This document shows positions 17,903 through 26,838 of a stretch of 64,000 bases of DNA, in pieces. The notes beneath the pieces are model-generated. The model saw nothing but the letters and a program-made list of their open reading frames with translations, was not told where the DNA came from and did no database searches. Source of the stretch: Brevibacillus sp. JNUCC-41. Lineage in GTDB: Bacteria > Bacillota > Bacilli > Bacillales > DSM-1321. The position numbers and the translations under genes were made by a program. The stretch lies in assembly GCF_014844095.1 (NCBI RefSeq), contig NZ_CP062163.1:1426001-1490000 (forward strand), in the 5' to 3' direction. The first letter of the stretch is position 1. Each line of letters opens with the position of its first letter.

Positions 17903-18358
17903 TTATGAAAACCAGATTGGCCAACCCGGCAGTGTCCCCTTTAAAACATTCACGAATAAATAATAGATGATTCCGGAAAATCCTGCGGAAATGATGAGCG
18001 ATGTCATCCACTTATTCCGTTCCATCGTTTGAAAGCAAACAAACAAAAAGAGGAAGGTCGTAATGACATATCCTATCGTTTCCAATGTCAAAATATAAAT
18101 CAGGGTGGAGAGCAGAATGATGATAAAGGGTTTATATTCCAGCTTTCCCTTACCCGATTCCTGCACCTTGCCCCGAAATGCCTCATAGAACAGGCGAATA
18201 CTTAAAACAGCGAGAACGAGTCCCAATACAAAAGGGAAAATATCCGGTCCTACCGAACTTCCATAAGAAGAACTGGCCAGTTTCCTGCTTCCTATCATGA
18301 ACAGCACCCCGACAGCCAGAAAGGCTACAGATGCAAAGCGATCAAATTTCACGTCCAT
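17903..18358 (-). CDS. tctB: Tripartite tricarboxylate transporter, small permease TctB
   Basis: A 151-residue membrane protein with four hydrophobic segments (about 8-28, 38-58, 76-98 and 100-145). It carries the TctB pattern GPDIFPFVLGLVLAVLSIRL after the first segment. It lies between tctC and tctA with short gaps. TctB is the poorly conserved small membrane subunit; assignment rests on its position as much as its sequence. Confidence 0.88.
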   Translation of the reverse strand: MDVKFDRFASVAFLAVGVLFMIGSRKLASSSYGSSVGPDIFPFVLGLVLAVLSIRLFYEAFRGKVQESGKGKLEYKPFIIILLSTLIYILTLETIGYVITTFLFLFVCFQTMERNKWMTSLIISAGFSGIIYYLFVNVLKGTLPGWPIWFS

Positions 18359-18415
18359 CCTAATCCCTCCATTTCAGAAAACAAGAAGAAGGTGAAAGCA
18401 CCTCCTTCTCCCCGA

Positions 18416-19438
18416 TTATTTTTCCATGCCTAAAGCTTCTAATAATTGCTGCACCTGTTTTTCCTGTTCTTCTAAAAACTTGCTGAATTCTTCACTATTT
18501 TTATATTCTTGTTCCCATCCTTGAACTTCCACTTCCTTCTTCCATTCAGAAGTTTCAACTAGCTTTGCAATGGTTCCTTCCCAAAAGGTTTTCGCTTCAT
18601 CAGACATATTCTGAGGTCCAAAAACCCCTCTCCAAATCGTGAATTCAGCATCAACACCCTGTTCCTTTGCCGTTGGTATGTCTTTAAGATCGCCACCCAA
18701 ACGTTCAGTCGAGGTTACGGCCAACACTCTAATCTTCCCTGCTTTTAAAAATTCCCTGACACTGGATGCATCCGTTCCGATCACATCCGCATTACCGCCA
18801 AGCAAGGCCGTAATCGCTTCCCCGCCACCGTCATACGACACGTATTTAAGTTCTGTTGGATTCAAGCCATATTCATAGGCTGGAAGAATGGAAATCAAAT
18901 GATCCATGGATCCCGGAGCCGATCCTCCTGCAAACGTCAGCTTACGCGGATCTTTCTTCACCGCTTCCAGCACTGATTTCAAATCCTTGAATTCGGAATC
19001 CGCCTTTACCACTATCGCCCCATAATCCTTTGTCAGCTGCGCCAAAGGGGTCGTATTTTTATACCCATATGGACTGTTGCCTTCTTTTTTAAGGTTATTG
19101 ATGATGACAGGCGGTGAATTCACGAACAGCATGTCATTATTATCCGCTTGTTGTGTTGCATAATCCGCCATGAATACAGCGCCCCCGCCACCGGGTTTGT
19201 TTTCGACGGTCAATGGCTGGTTCACCAGTTTGGTCTCACTCAAGACTTTTGTAAATGAACGGGCGGTTAAATCCCATCCCCCGCCTGCGCCCGATGGAGC
19301 AACGACCGTTATGGATTTTTTCGGATAGCCTGTACTTTCTTTCTTTTCTCCGGATGTATCCGAACTGCTGCATGCACCTAAACTTAAAGCTAACGAACCT
19401 GCCAAAATGACCGCTGAAATCTTTTTACGTGAAAACAT
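18416..19438 (-). CDS. tctC: Tripartite tricarboxylate transporter substrate-binding lipoprotein TctC
   Basis: A 340-residue extracytoplasmic receptor. The signal peptide ends in the lipobox LSLGAC with lipid-anchored Cys23. The TctC/Bug fold is recognisable from YPKKSITVVAPSGAGGGWDLTAR (about 42-64), VENKPGGGGAV and FAGGSAPGSMDHL. It binds a carboxylate and delivers it to TctBA. GGAGG lies upstream of the ATG, and a cre-like site sits between this gene and its promoter, so the operon is probably repressed by CcpA when sugar is present. First gene of tctCBA. Confidence 0.93.
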   Translation of the reverse strand: MFSRKKISAVILAGSLALSLGACSSSDTSGEKKESTGYPKKSITVVAPSGAGGGWDLTARSFTKVLSETKLVNQPLTVENKPGGGGAVFMADYATQQADNNDMLFVNSPPVIINNLKKEGNSPYGYKNTTPLAQLTKDYGAIVVKADSEFKDLKSVLEAVKKDPRKLTFAGGSAPGSMDHLISILPAYEYGLNPTELKYVSYDGGGEAITALLGGNADVIGTDASSVREFLKAGKIRVLAVTSTERLGGDLKDIPTAKEQGVDAEFTIWRGVFGPQNMSDEAKTFWEGTIAKLVETSEWKKEVEVQGWEQEYKNSEEFSKFLEEQEKQVQQLLEALGMEK

Positions 19439-19452
19439 AATAATCCTCCTTT

Positions 19453-19466
19453 TGAAAGCGTTTTCT
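19453..19466 (-). promoter_or_regulatory. cre site upstream of tctC
   Basis: TGAAAGCGTTTTCT fits the Bacillus catabolite-responsive element TGWAANCGNTNWCA at every defined position but the last. It lies 15-28 bases before the tctC start codon, a roadblock position. CcpA binding is inferred. Confidence 0.65.
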
Positions 19467-19597
19467 TGATTCTACAAAAATATCTTCCTTTTCTTTGATT
19501 ATTAACCTAAGATGCATAAATTCCATAACCTCTATATTGTTCATAAAGTTTTATCGGGAGCCATGGGAAAAAGGCCCGCCCATTAAGAGCAGCCCTG

Positions 19598-20524
19598 CTA
19601 GAATAGTATTTTTGATAGATAGACGACCATCGTTACCGTTATACTGCTGAATAAAGTCGACATCAAGACTGCTTGTGCCGCATACTCCGGATGGTTGTCA
19701 TATTCCAAAGCGAATAATGCGCTGTTTCTCGATGTTGGAAATGAACTTGCGATAAATAATCCCTGAGCGACAGTCCCTTCCAAGCCCAGCAGGAGGATGA
19801 TAAGGAATGCGATGGACGGCGAGAGTATTAACCGGCCAATCAAGCTAAGGATAAGCGGAAGCGGGAATTGCGTCATTTTCAAATAGGCACTCTGTGCACC
19901 CAATGTGATCAAGGCAATGGCTATGAAAGCACTCGCGATATTTTCAATCGGGGTCCATAAGAACAACGGAATGTCGAAAGAAGCGGAATGTAATAGAAGA
20001 CCGAGTAATAAAGCATAAATGACGGGGTTCTTCAAGAACTCGCGAATGGCGCCCTTCGCACTTTTTGTATGGACGGAAACGGAATTCATCAATCCATAGG
20101 TATAGGTCAACAGGTTTTGAAAAATGATCACGATGACTTGGATCGACAGGCCAAGGGGATTCCCATTAAAAACCATCTGGCTTACGGGTAACCCGAAATT
20201 GGCTGAATTATTCAGGACTACACTATTTTTAAACGTGGCAGAAAGACTTTGATCAAACCTGGCAAGTTTGGCAATCACTGTACTTACGATGATGAGGCTT
20301 ACTGCTTGAAGGGCAAGGAAGCTGAATATCTGGACGATCATCCCCCCGCCCATTTTACTTTGATAGATATTGACAAAGCTAATGGCCGGCATGAGCAGGA
20401 AGTGATTCAATTTAGACAGCGTATTCATATCCAACTTGAATTTACGATGCAGGATGGCCCCAGCCCCTATTAGGAAAAAGACCGGCACAATGACATTCAG
20501 TACGATCAGAAACAGGACACTCAT
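19598..20524 (-). CDS. AEC family transporter (auxin efflux carrier / malonate-malate permease type)
   Basis: A 308-residue membrane protein with about ten hydrophobic segments in two halves of five, as in the AEC family; the region LLMPAISFVNIYQSKMG and later LGAQSAYLKMTQFP fit. The ATG at 20524 is preferred over the longer frame starting at 20557 because the family begins right at the first membrane helix (MSVLFLIVLNVIVPVFFLIGAG) and GAGAGGAAG precedes it; the other start also has a possible ribosome site. Members export or exchange organic acids or amino acids. The neighbouring LysR gene on the same strand probably controls it. Confidence 0.82.
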   Translation of the reverse strand: MSVLFLIVLNVIVPVFFLIGAGAILHRKFKLDMNTLSKLNHFLLMPAISFVNIYQSKMGGGMIVQIFSFLALQAVSLIIVSTVIAKLARFDQSLSATFKNSVVLNNSANFGLPVSQMVFNGNPLGLSIQVIVIIFQNLLTYTYGLMNSVSVHTKSAKGAIREFLKNPVIYALLLGLLLHSASFDIPLFLWTPIENIASAFIAIALITLGAQSAYLKMTQFPLPLILSLIGRLILSPSIAFLIILLLGLEGTVAQGLFIASSFPTSRNSALFALEYDNHPEYAAQAVLMSTLFSSITVTMVVYLSKILF

Positions 20525-20647
20525 TTGACTTCCTCTCCATTCCTTAGGCAAATTCATGATGATTTACATCTCCCTTCTATCATAATCCTGGGATAACCAT
20601 AGTTAAAATACCAATAAATTATCGTTATCCATTCATAAAAGGAATGA

Positions 20648-20677
20648 CAAAAAAGCACAGAGATTTCTGCGCTTCCA
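20648..20677 (-). terminator. Terminator after the LysR gene
   Basis: On the minus strand AGCGCAGA pairs with TCTGTGCT around a short loop, followed by six T residues. The AEC gene therefore has its own promoter. Confidence 0.75.
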
Positions 20678-20678
20678 G

Positions 20679-21551
20679 TTAAATATCACTCATGAAATCG
20701 ACTTCTTTGACAAATTCGACAAACGCTTTGACCAGTTTTAATTCCTGTGACTTTTCATGATATAACATCCACGTATTCCTGATAAGGGGATTACCATGCT
20801 TATCCCTAAGGTCCATCTGACGGAGACTTTGGTCCTTCTCCAATAAAACACTGGGAAGGATGCCATATCCCAGGCCATTCCTGACCATTTCTTTGCATGT
20901 ATCACCTTTGTCCACTTCCATCCCAACCAAAGGCGGTCCTGAAAAATTGTCTCTCCACCAATTATCGATCATTGTTTTTAAAAGGGCGTCCGTCCCATAA
21001 TCGATCCTCGGCAAGAAAGGCAGGTCCCGGACTTCGATTTCTTCCTTGGAAGCAATGCAAATCGTTTCCTCAAAAAGATGGTGCCTTGACCCTGCCCATT
21101 GATAGTCCCCCCGAACGATCCCTACATGCACTTCTTCCTTGTAAATGAGGTTCAGCACTTCTTTACTCCAACCAGTCGTCACATGGAAATCCACTTTAGG
21201 ATATCGCTCACGAAATAATCTCAATAGGCCAGGCAATTTATGCAGCGTGATATAATTGGAAACACCCAGCCGTAATGTCCCACTGATCTCCTGACCCATA
21301 TTGAACGCTGTCTCTTTTATCTGCCGGAGCCTGATCAGCATTTCATCTGCACAGTTGGCCAAATATTCCCCTTGAGGGGTGAACTGCACTCCCCTTGTTC
21401 CGCGCTCCACAATCTTTAGATTGAATTCCTTCTCTATTTGCTGAATTCGTTTCGTTAAAGAAGGTTGCGATATATATAAACTTTGCGCCGTTTTAGTAAT
21501 ATTCTTATGCTCATGCAACACCTTTAAAATATGCCAATCCCTTTCATTCAT
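20679..21551 (-). CDS. LysR-family transcriptional regulator
   Basis: A 290-residue regulator with an N-terminal winged helix-turn-helix (residues 1-60; KNITKTAQSLYISQPSLTKR is the recognition region) and a type-2 periplasmic-binding-like effector domain beginning near residue 92 (GTLRLGVSNYI). The start has GGGGGAAGG before the ATG. It lies upstream of an AEC permease, with a palindrome in its own upstream region. The effector is unknown; an organic acid is plausible given the neighbours. Confidence 0.9.
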   Translation of the reverse strand: MNERDWHILKVLHEHKNITKTAQSLYISQPSLTKRIQQIEKEFNLKIVERGTRGVQFTPQGEYLANCADEMLIRLRQIKETAFNMGQEISGTLRLGVSNYITLHKLPGLLRLFRERYPKVDFHVTTGWSKEVLNLIYKEEVHVGIVRGDYQWAGSRHHLFEETICIASKEEIEVRDLPFLPRIDYGTDALLKTMIDNWWRDNFSGPPLVGMEVDKGDTCKEMVRNGLGYGILPSVLLEKDQSLRQMDLRDKHGNPLIRNTWMLYHEKSQELKLVKAFVEFVKEVDFMSDI

Positions 21552-21615
21552 AACCCTTCCCCCGATACCGCTTTTTCCTTGAGTGTCCTATCGAAACTGT
21601 ATCATACAAGGCTTG

Positions 21616-21629
21616 TTGGATATATCCAA
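21616..21629. promoter_or_regulatory. Perfect palindrome upstream of the LysR gene
   Basis: TTGGATATATCCAA is a perfect 14-base palindrome about 65 bases upstream of the LysR start. LysR proteins often bind dyads near their own promoters, so this is a candidate autoregulatory operator. A chance AT-rich palindrome cannot be excluded. Confidence 0.35.
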
Positions 21630-21696
21630 GCAATGCCGGCAAGGACTTTCCCAAAGCGCATTCTCCAGCCCGCCTTAGGAGCGGCATCTTTCACGC

Positions 21697-22494
21697 TCAG
21701 TCATTCAATTGTATTCTTTCAGGGCATGTATAGATATTCAGTGAATCATTACGAATGAACCCGACCGTGGTGATTCCCAATCCTTCAGCCAACTCCAAAG
21801 CCAATTCGGTTGGAGCGGATTTCGAGAGAATCAGTTCACAGCCGATTTTCGCCACCTTCAAGAGAATTTCCGATGAGATCCGGCCGCTGAACACGATAGC
21901 TTTCCCTTCTATCGAAATACCATTTTTCAAGCAATGGCCGTATATTTTGTCCAAGGCATTATGCCGGCCGATGTCCATCCTGCTTAATACGAGGCCATCA
22001 ACATCACATAAAGCGGCATTGTGTACCCCTCCTGTGTTCCGGAAGGTGACAGCGGAATTTTGTAAATCCTTCATCAAGCGGAAGCAGTCATCTGGAGTCA
22101 GTTTCACCGAAACATTATCCATTTTCTTGGCCGTCAAAGCATCATTCACAAAGACGAACCCTTGTCGGCTCATTCCGCAGCATGATGTAATATACCGCTT
22201 ATTTTGAAAGTCCTGGAAGTAGGGATTCACTTTATCTGTCTTCACATGAACAAAGCCTTCTTTTTCCTGGACCCAGATTTCTTTTATCTCATCATATTTT
22301 TTGATGATGCCTTCCGAAGCCAAATAGCCAATCACCATATCCTCGATGTATTCAGGTGTACACACCATCGTGACGAATTCCTGGCCATTTATTTTGACAG
22401 TAACGGGATACTCCGTTACGATCGTATCTTCCGTCCGCCCGATGTTACCTTTGGTTATCCGGATGATGTCCCTCTTGCTTTCAATCGCTTTCAT
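21697..22494 (-). CDS. fdhD: Formate dehydrogenase accessory sulfurtransferase FdhD
   Basis: A 265-residue cytoplasmic protein that transfers sulfur to the molybdenum cofactor of formate dehydrogenase. The conserved cysteines are seen at 105-106 in YITSCCGMSRQG, followed by the family stretches FRNTGGVHNAALCD, DIGRHNALDKIYG and FSGRISSEILLKV. The ATG at 22494 is chosen because AAGGAG lies 7 bases upstream; the frame open to 22533 lacks a ribosome site. It is transcribed away from fdhF and follows a DUF2294 gene. Confidence 0.94.
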   Translation of the reverse strand: MKAIESKRDIIRITKGNIGRTEDTIVTEYPVTVKINGQEFVTMVCTPEYIEDMVIGYLASEGIIKKYDEIKEIWVQEKEGFVHVKTDKVNPYFQDFQNKRYITSCCGMSRQGFVFVNDALTAKKMDNVSVKLTPDDCFRLMKDLQNSAVTFRNTGGVHNAALCDVDGLVLSRMDIGRHNALDKIYGHCLKNGISIEGKAIVFSGRISSEILLKVAKIGCELILSKSAPTELALELAEGLGITTVGFIRNDSLNIYTCPERIQLND

Positions 22495-22549
22495 GTTCCC
22501 ACTCCTTTTACTATCCAGGAGCCAATTGACCACTATTCAAGGAAGATGG

Positions 22550-22912
22550 TCAATGCCCGTTGAGTTTGTCCGCTATATCCTTATCAAATACGAATACGGA
22601 AATCGCTATGTTCTCCTTGATTTTGATATCTGAAAACAAATGGACCAGTTTAGCCCCAACCAGTTCTTCCATTCCATCTGGAGGACTCTCCGAATACACA
22701 TCCTGTACCATTTTGGTACGTGCAGAATGGACCATGTCCCTTCCTTCCTCCGATCTTGATATGAACATTTCCGTAGGAGTCAAATTCCCATATAACGTAG
22801 AAACGGCCATATTCTCCACGAAAACCGTGTGTATGCGTTCTGGTCCTTTACCGAATAGTTCCTTGCGCAGCTTACGAATCATATCATTGAATTCATGGAT
22901 AACCTTTGACAC
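22550..22912 (-). CDS. DUF2294 domain protein
   Basis: A 120-residue cytoplasmic protein of the DUF2294 family, recognised from the pattern MIRKLRKELFGKGPERIHTVFVENMAV (split over about residues 9-35), LTPTEMFISRSEEG and VQDVYSESPP. The start is placed at the GTG at 22912, which has TTGGAGTG 8 bases before it; an in-frame ATG at 22933 has none. Family members are often found near formate dehydrogenase genes, but the function is unknown. It is likely cotranscribed with fdhD. Confidence 0.75.
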   Translation of the reverse strand: MSKVIHEFNDMIRKLRKELFGKGPERIHTVFVENMAVSTLYGNLTPTEMFISRSEEGRDMVHSARTKMVQDVYSESPPDGMEELVGAKLVHLFSDIKIKENIAISVFVFDKDIADKLNGH

Positions 22913-23017
22913 CGTTACGTCACTCCAATTCAAGAAAATTAAGTTCTCAATTTTCTAATCATAAATCAACGCGAAGAAAAACGAAAGGAATTTGGGAATG
23001 ATAGCCTCTTTCCAGGA

Positions 23018-23046
23018 TTGTTTCTTGCTAAAATTAAAGGTATAAT
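23018..23046 (+). promoter_or_regulatory. Sigma-A promoter of fdhF
   Basis: TTGTTT at 23018-23023 and a perfect TATAAT at 23041-23046 are separated by 17 bases. It would create a leader of nearly 200 bases before fdhF. Confidence 0.65.
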
Positions 23047-23158
23047 ATCTAAGAGGAAAGTTGGGAGCATAATAGTGTACTGTTGTGTCCTATCTTTTTT
23101 AAAAATCATCCATTATGGTATGGATTGGTATATTGGCAAGCTTTGCTATTAAACTATT

Positions 23159-23216
23159 CCACCATGACCTACATTTCCGTTCAGAGCCGGAGGTGTGATC
23201 ATGGTGGTTTTTTTTC
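23159..23216 (+). terminator. Terminator-like hairpin in the fdhF leader (possible attenuator)
   Basis: CCACCATGA (23159-23167) pairs perfectly with TCATGGTGG (23199-23207) and is followed at once by eight T residues. Inside the loop ACCT/AGGT and CCG/CGG can extend the fold. It stands between the fdhF promoter and start codon, where no upstream plus-strand gene needs a terminator, so it is a candidate for conditional termination. Confidence 0.7.
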
Positions 23217-23246
23217 GTGTTTTTGGCTATAAAAGGGGGAAATATA

Positions 23247-26186
23247 ATGAGCGATTCAAACATCACCATCAAAATAAATGGGAAGGATTATACCGCTAAT
23301 GAAGGAGCGACAATTCTGGAGGTCATCAACCGAAATGAGATAGCTCATCCACAGATTTGTTATGTTCCTGAAGTGGATCCGATCCAAACATGCGACACAT
23401 GCATCGTCGAAGTTAATGGGAAACTCGTCCGATCATGTTCGACAAAAGCAGCGGGCGGCATGGATATAGCCTTGGATTCAAGCAAGGCAAAAGAGGCCCA
23501 AACCGAAGCCATGGACCGGATCCTGGAAAACCATTCTTTATACTGTACTGTATGTGATAATAATAACGGAAATTGCAAACTGCATAACACAGCGGAATTA
23601 ATGGAAATCGAACACCAAAAATATCCTTACACACCGAAAGTGGAATTGGGTGCCGTCGATATGTCCCATCCATTTTACCGCTATGATGCCAATCAATGCA
23701 TCGCATGCGGCCAATGTGTCGAAGTCTGCCAGAACCTTCAGGTCAACGAGACGCTGTCCATCGACTGGGAAGCGGAACGCCCCCGGGTAATCTGGGATGA
23801 AGGAACGGAAATCAATAACTCATCTTGTGTAGGCTGCGGACAGTGTGTAACCATTTGTCCATGTAATGCATTAATGGAAAAATCGATGCTGGGTGAGGCT
23901 GGCTTCATGTCAGGTTTGAAAAACGATATGCTTGAACCAATGATTGACCTTGTCAAAGAAGTGGAACCTGGATACAGCGGGATTTTTGCCATTTCAGAGA
24001 TTGAAGCGGCAATGCGTGATACACGGACGAAGAAGACAAAAACGGTCTGTACGTTCTGTGGGGTAGGATGCACATTCGAAGTCTGGACAAAAGGCCGTAA
24101 AATCCTTAAAGTCCAACCTACCCATGAAGCACCCGTCAATGCGATATCCACATGTGTCAAAGGGAAATTCGGCTGGGACTTCGTAAACTCGGAAAAACGT
24201 TTAACCAAGCCCCTGATTCGGAAAAATGGGAGATTCGTTGAATCAAGCTGGGATGAAGCACTTGATTTGGTTGCATCCAGACTTGGTTCGATCAAACAGC
24301 AATACGGCGGAAATTCAGTAGGCTTCATTTCCTCATCAAAGATCACGAATGAAGAAAACTATGTGATTCAAAAACTGGCACGTCAAATGTTCGAAACGAA
24401 TAACGTCGACAATTGCTCGCGTTACTGTCAATCCCCGGCAACAGACGGACTGTTCCGTACGGTCGGCATGGGAGGAGATGCTGGTACGATTAAAGATATT
24501 GCCGCAGCAGGTCTTGTCATCATCGTTGGCGCTAACCCTGCAGAAGGCCATCCCGTATTGGCGACACGCGTAAAACGGGCACACAAGCTTCACGGACAAA
24601 AACTGATCGTAGCTGACATCCGCAAAAACGAAATGGCCGAACGCTCCGACATCCATATCAGTCCAAAACAAGGAACAGACCAGGTTTGGTTGATGGCGGT
24701 TACAAAATATATAATCGATCAAGACTGGCATGATCAAGAATTCATCAATGAAAATGTTAACTTCTTCGACGATTACAAAGAAGTACTTGAAAAATACACC
24801 CTGGAATATGCCGAAACACACACAGGCATTTCAAGAGAAACATTGATCCAAATAGCTGAGACCATTCGCGATGCAGACGGAACATGCATCCTCTGGGGAA
24901 TGGGCGTTACACAAAACACCGGTGCATCCGATACTTCAGCGGCAATTTCCAACTTGCTATTGGCTACGGGTAACTACCGTCGTCCAGGAGCGGGAGCTTA
25001 TCCGCTTCGCGGCCATAACAATGTACAGGGCGCTTGCGATATGGGTACCTTGCCAACATGGCTTCCAGGATATCAGCATGTTACCGATGACGTGGCACGT
25101 GCTAAATTCGAAAAAGCTTATGGAGTGAAAATCGATGGCAAACCAGGCTTGAACAATATTGAAATGCTCAAAGCGATAGAGAAAGGCGACATGAAGGCCA
25201 TGTATCTCGTCGGAGAAGATATGGCACTTGTCGATGCGGATGCAAACCATGTTGATAAAGTGTTATCCGGATTGGATTTCTTTGTTGTCCAGGATATTTT
25301 CCTTTCAAGGACAGCCCAATATGCCGACGTGGTATTGCCAGGAGCCCCATCTCTTGAAAAAGACGGAACGTTCACCAATACGGAGCGCCGTGTACAGCGT
25401 TTATATAAAGCCCTTCCCACAATGGGGGATTCTAAAGCGGACTGGGAAATCACTCAAGAGATCGCCAACCGCTTAGGTGCAAATTGGAACTACACTCACC
25501 CTAGTGAAATCTATGAAGAAATGGCAAGCCTGTCACCGATATTCAGCCAAGCGAATTACGAGGTGCTGGAAGGATGGAACAGCTTCCTCTGGGGAAGCCA
25601 TGATGGATCAAACACACCGCTTCTTTATGTGGATGGCTTCAACTTCCCTGATAAGAAAGCGCGCTTTGCACTGGCTGACTGGGTGGAACCTCATAAATTC
25701 CCGGAAGAATATGACCTTCATATCAATAACGGACGCATGCTGGAGCATTTCCATGAAGGCAATATGACGAACAAATCCAATGGAATCCAATCGAAAGTAC
25801 CTGATATTTTCGTTGAGGTATCACCAGAACTTGCCAAAGAACGTAAAGTCGGCGATGGCGGACTCGTTCGCTTAGTGTCTCCATTCGGGGCCGTTAAATT
25901 AAAAGCCCTGATCACAGACCGTGTAAAAAAAAATGAGCTATTTTTACCGATGAACTCAGTCGATAAAGACTCTGCCATCAACTTCCTGACTGGTCCCATC
26001 TATGATCAACGCACAAGCACGCCTGCTTACAAACAGACGATGGTCCGCATGGAAGTATTAAGCGCAAGCGGAGACATCCCATTACCGGGTACCAATCCAC
26101 GGAACAAAAAACGTCATCCTCAAAATGGTGTCGAGGTTGAACGTAAGTGGGCCCGTCCAGGGTATGTTCACTTAACGGATAAATAA
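23247..26186 (+). CDS. fdhF: Formate dehydrogenase catalytic subunit, molybdopterin/iron-sulfur (FdhF, YrhE/YjgC type)
   Basis: A 979-residue cytoplasmic enzyme that oxidises formate to carbon dioxide. In order: an N-terminal ferredoxin-like 2Fe-2S domain with Cys38, 49, 52 and 64; a His-Cys3 region (Cys101, 104, 111); two 4Fe-4S motifs (Cys152/155/158/162 and 195/198/201/205); the catalytic molybdopterin domain with a further cluster (Cys269, 272, 276), and a C-terminal MopB-binding barrel. The residue matching the selenocysteine of E. coli FdhF is a cysteine (394) followed by Gln. GGGGGAAA precedes the ATG. Length is that of Bacillus YrhE. The DUF1641 partner follows, and FdhD is encoded divergently. 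Confidence 0.94.
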   Translation: MSDSNITIKINGKDYTANEGATILEVINRNEIAHPQICYVPEVDPIQTCDTCIVEVNGKLVRSCSTKAAGGMDIALDSSKAKEAQTEAMDRILENHSLYCTVCDNNNGNCKLHNTAELMEIEHQKYPYTPKVELGAVDMSHPFYRYDANQCIACGQCVEVCQNLQVNETLSIDWEAERPRVIWDEGTEINNSSCVGCGQCVTICPCNALMEKSMLGEAGFMSGLKNDMLEPMIDLVKEVEPGYSGIFAISEIEAAMRDTRTKKTKTVCTFCGVGCTFEVWTKGRKILKVQPTHEAPVNAISTCVKGKFGWDFVNSEKRLTKPLIRKNGRFVESSWDEALDLVASRLGSIKQQYGGNSVGFISSSKITNEENYVIQKLARQMFETNNVDNCSRYCQSPATDGLFRTVGMGGDAGTIKDIAAAGLVIIVGANPAEGHPVLATRVKRAHKLHGQKLIVADIRKNEMAERSDIHISPKQGTDQVWLMAVTKYIIDQDWHDQEFINENVNFFDDYKEVLEKYTLEYAETHTGISRETLIQIAETIRDADGTCILWGMGVTQNTGASDTSAAISNLLLATGNYRRPGAGAYPLRGHNNVQGACDMGTLPTWLPGYQHVTDDVARAKFEKAYGVKIDGKPGLNNIEMLKAIEKGDMKAMYLVGEDMALVDADANHVDKVLSGLDFFVVQDIFLSRTAQYADVVLPGAPSLEKDGTFTNTERRVQRLYKALPTMGDSKADWEITQEIANRLGANWNYTHPSEIYEEMASLSPIFSQANYEVLEGWNSFLWGSHDGSNTPLLYVDGFNFPDKKARFALADWVEPHKFPEEYDLHINNGRMLEHFHEGNMTNKSNGIQSKVPDIFVEVSPELAKERKVGDGGLVRLVSPFGAVKLKALITDRVKKNELFLPMNSVDKDSAINFLTGPIYDQRTSTPAYKQTMVRMEVLSASGDIPLPGTNPRNKKRHPQNGVEVERKWARPGYVHLTDK

Positions 26187-26204
26187 ACAGGGAGGGTGAA
26201 GATC

Positions 26205-26681
26205 ATGGCAGCTCCTATTACGGAAATCCATAATCCCATTACTGAGGAAGAAATTAAGCTACAAAAACTCGAAGAACTGAAAACGCTGATCACCGATAAT
26301 GAAGAGGCATTGAACAATATGTTTAAAATCGTCAATGAACTGAATGACTCGGGAGTATTCGAAGCCGCGACCTCCATGCTTCAAGGAAAAGAACAAATCG
26401 CGAAAATCGCTCTTCAACAAATCACAAGGCAGCCTGTCACAAACCTGATCAATACCCTAATGGGGGCAACCGGAGCCTTGATGAACGCCGATGCCGCACA
26501 ATCCACGAAACTGCTTAACAGTGCACTTGCAGGAATCGATGAAGGAAACAAATTCCTTCAGGCAGATAAGAAGATCGGAGTTTTGGATTTAATGAAAACA
26601 TTGAATGATCCAGACATAAACCGGGCGATCGGCTTTGGCGTACACTTCCTAAAGGGAATGGGCAAGGAATTAAAAGAATAG
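26205..26681 (+). CDS. DUF1641 protein, formate dehydrogenase partner (YrhD/YjgD type)
   Basis: A 158-residue soluble protein of the DUF1641 family, with an N-terminal acidic coiled region (EEEIKLQKLEELKTLI) and a hydrophobic C-terminal half ending GFGVHFLKGMG. The ATG at 26205 is preceded by GGGAGGGTGAAG. It begins 18 bases after fdhF and is the usual companion of FdhF in Bacillus (yrhED, yjgCD). It is believed to be a subunit or assembly factor of the dehydrogenase; the exact role is unknown. Confidence 0.88.
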   Translation: MAAPITEIHNPITEEEIKLQKLEELKTLITDNEEALNNMFKIVNELNDSGVFEAATSMLQGKEQIAKIALQQITRQPVTNLINTLMGATGALMNADAAQSTKLLNSALAGIDEGNKFLQADKKIGVLDLMKTLNDPDINRAIGFGVHFLKGMGKELKE

Positions 26682-26686
26682 AATCG

Positions 26687-26735
26687 GAACAAAGACTCAA
26701 GAGAAGCTCATGCTTCTTTTGAGTCTTTGTTCTAT
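26687..26735 (+). terminator. Terminator of the fdhF operon
   Basis: AACAAAGACTCAA pairs with TTGAGTCTTTGTT, extended inward by AGAAG/CTTCT. This is a long stem with T residues in its second arm. Confidence 0.8.
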
Positions 26736-26838
26736 ACTGGATGAAATGCTGATCTTATTAGCCTGGATGATTTAGATGAGGGCCCAAATCACTCATCAAC
26801 CGTAATGTCATCACCAAGGCTCAATAATAAATGTATCT

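Noticed and set aside
23738..24346. 202-codon frame antisense to fdhF
   Set aside because: Shadow of a strongly conserved gene with no ribosome site.
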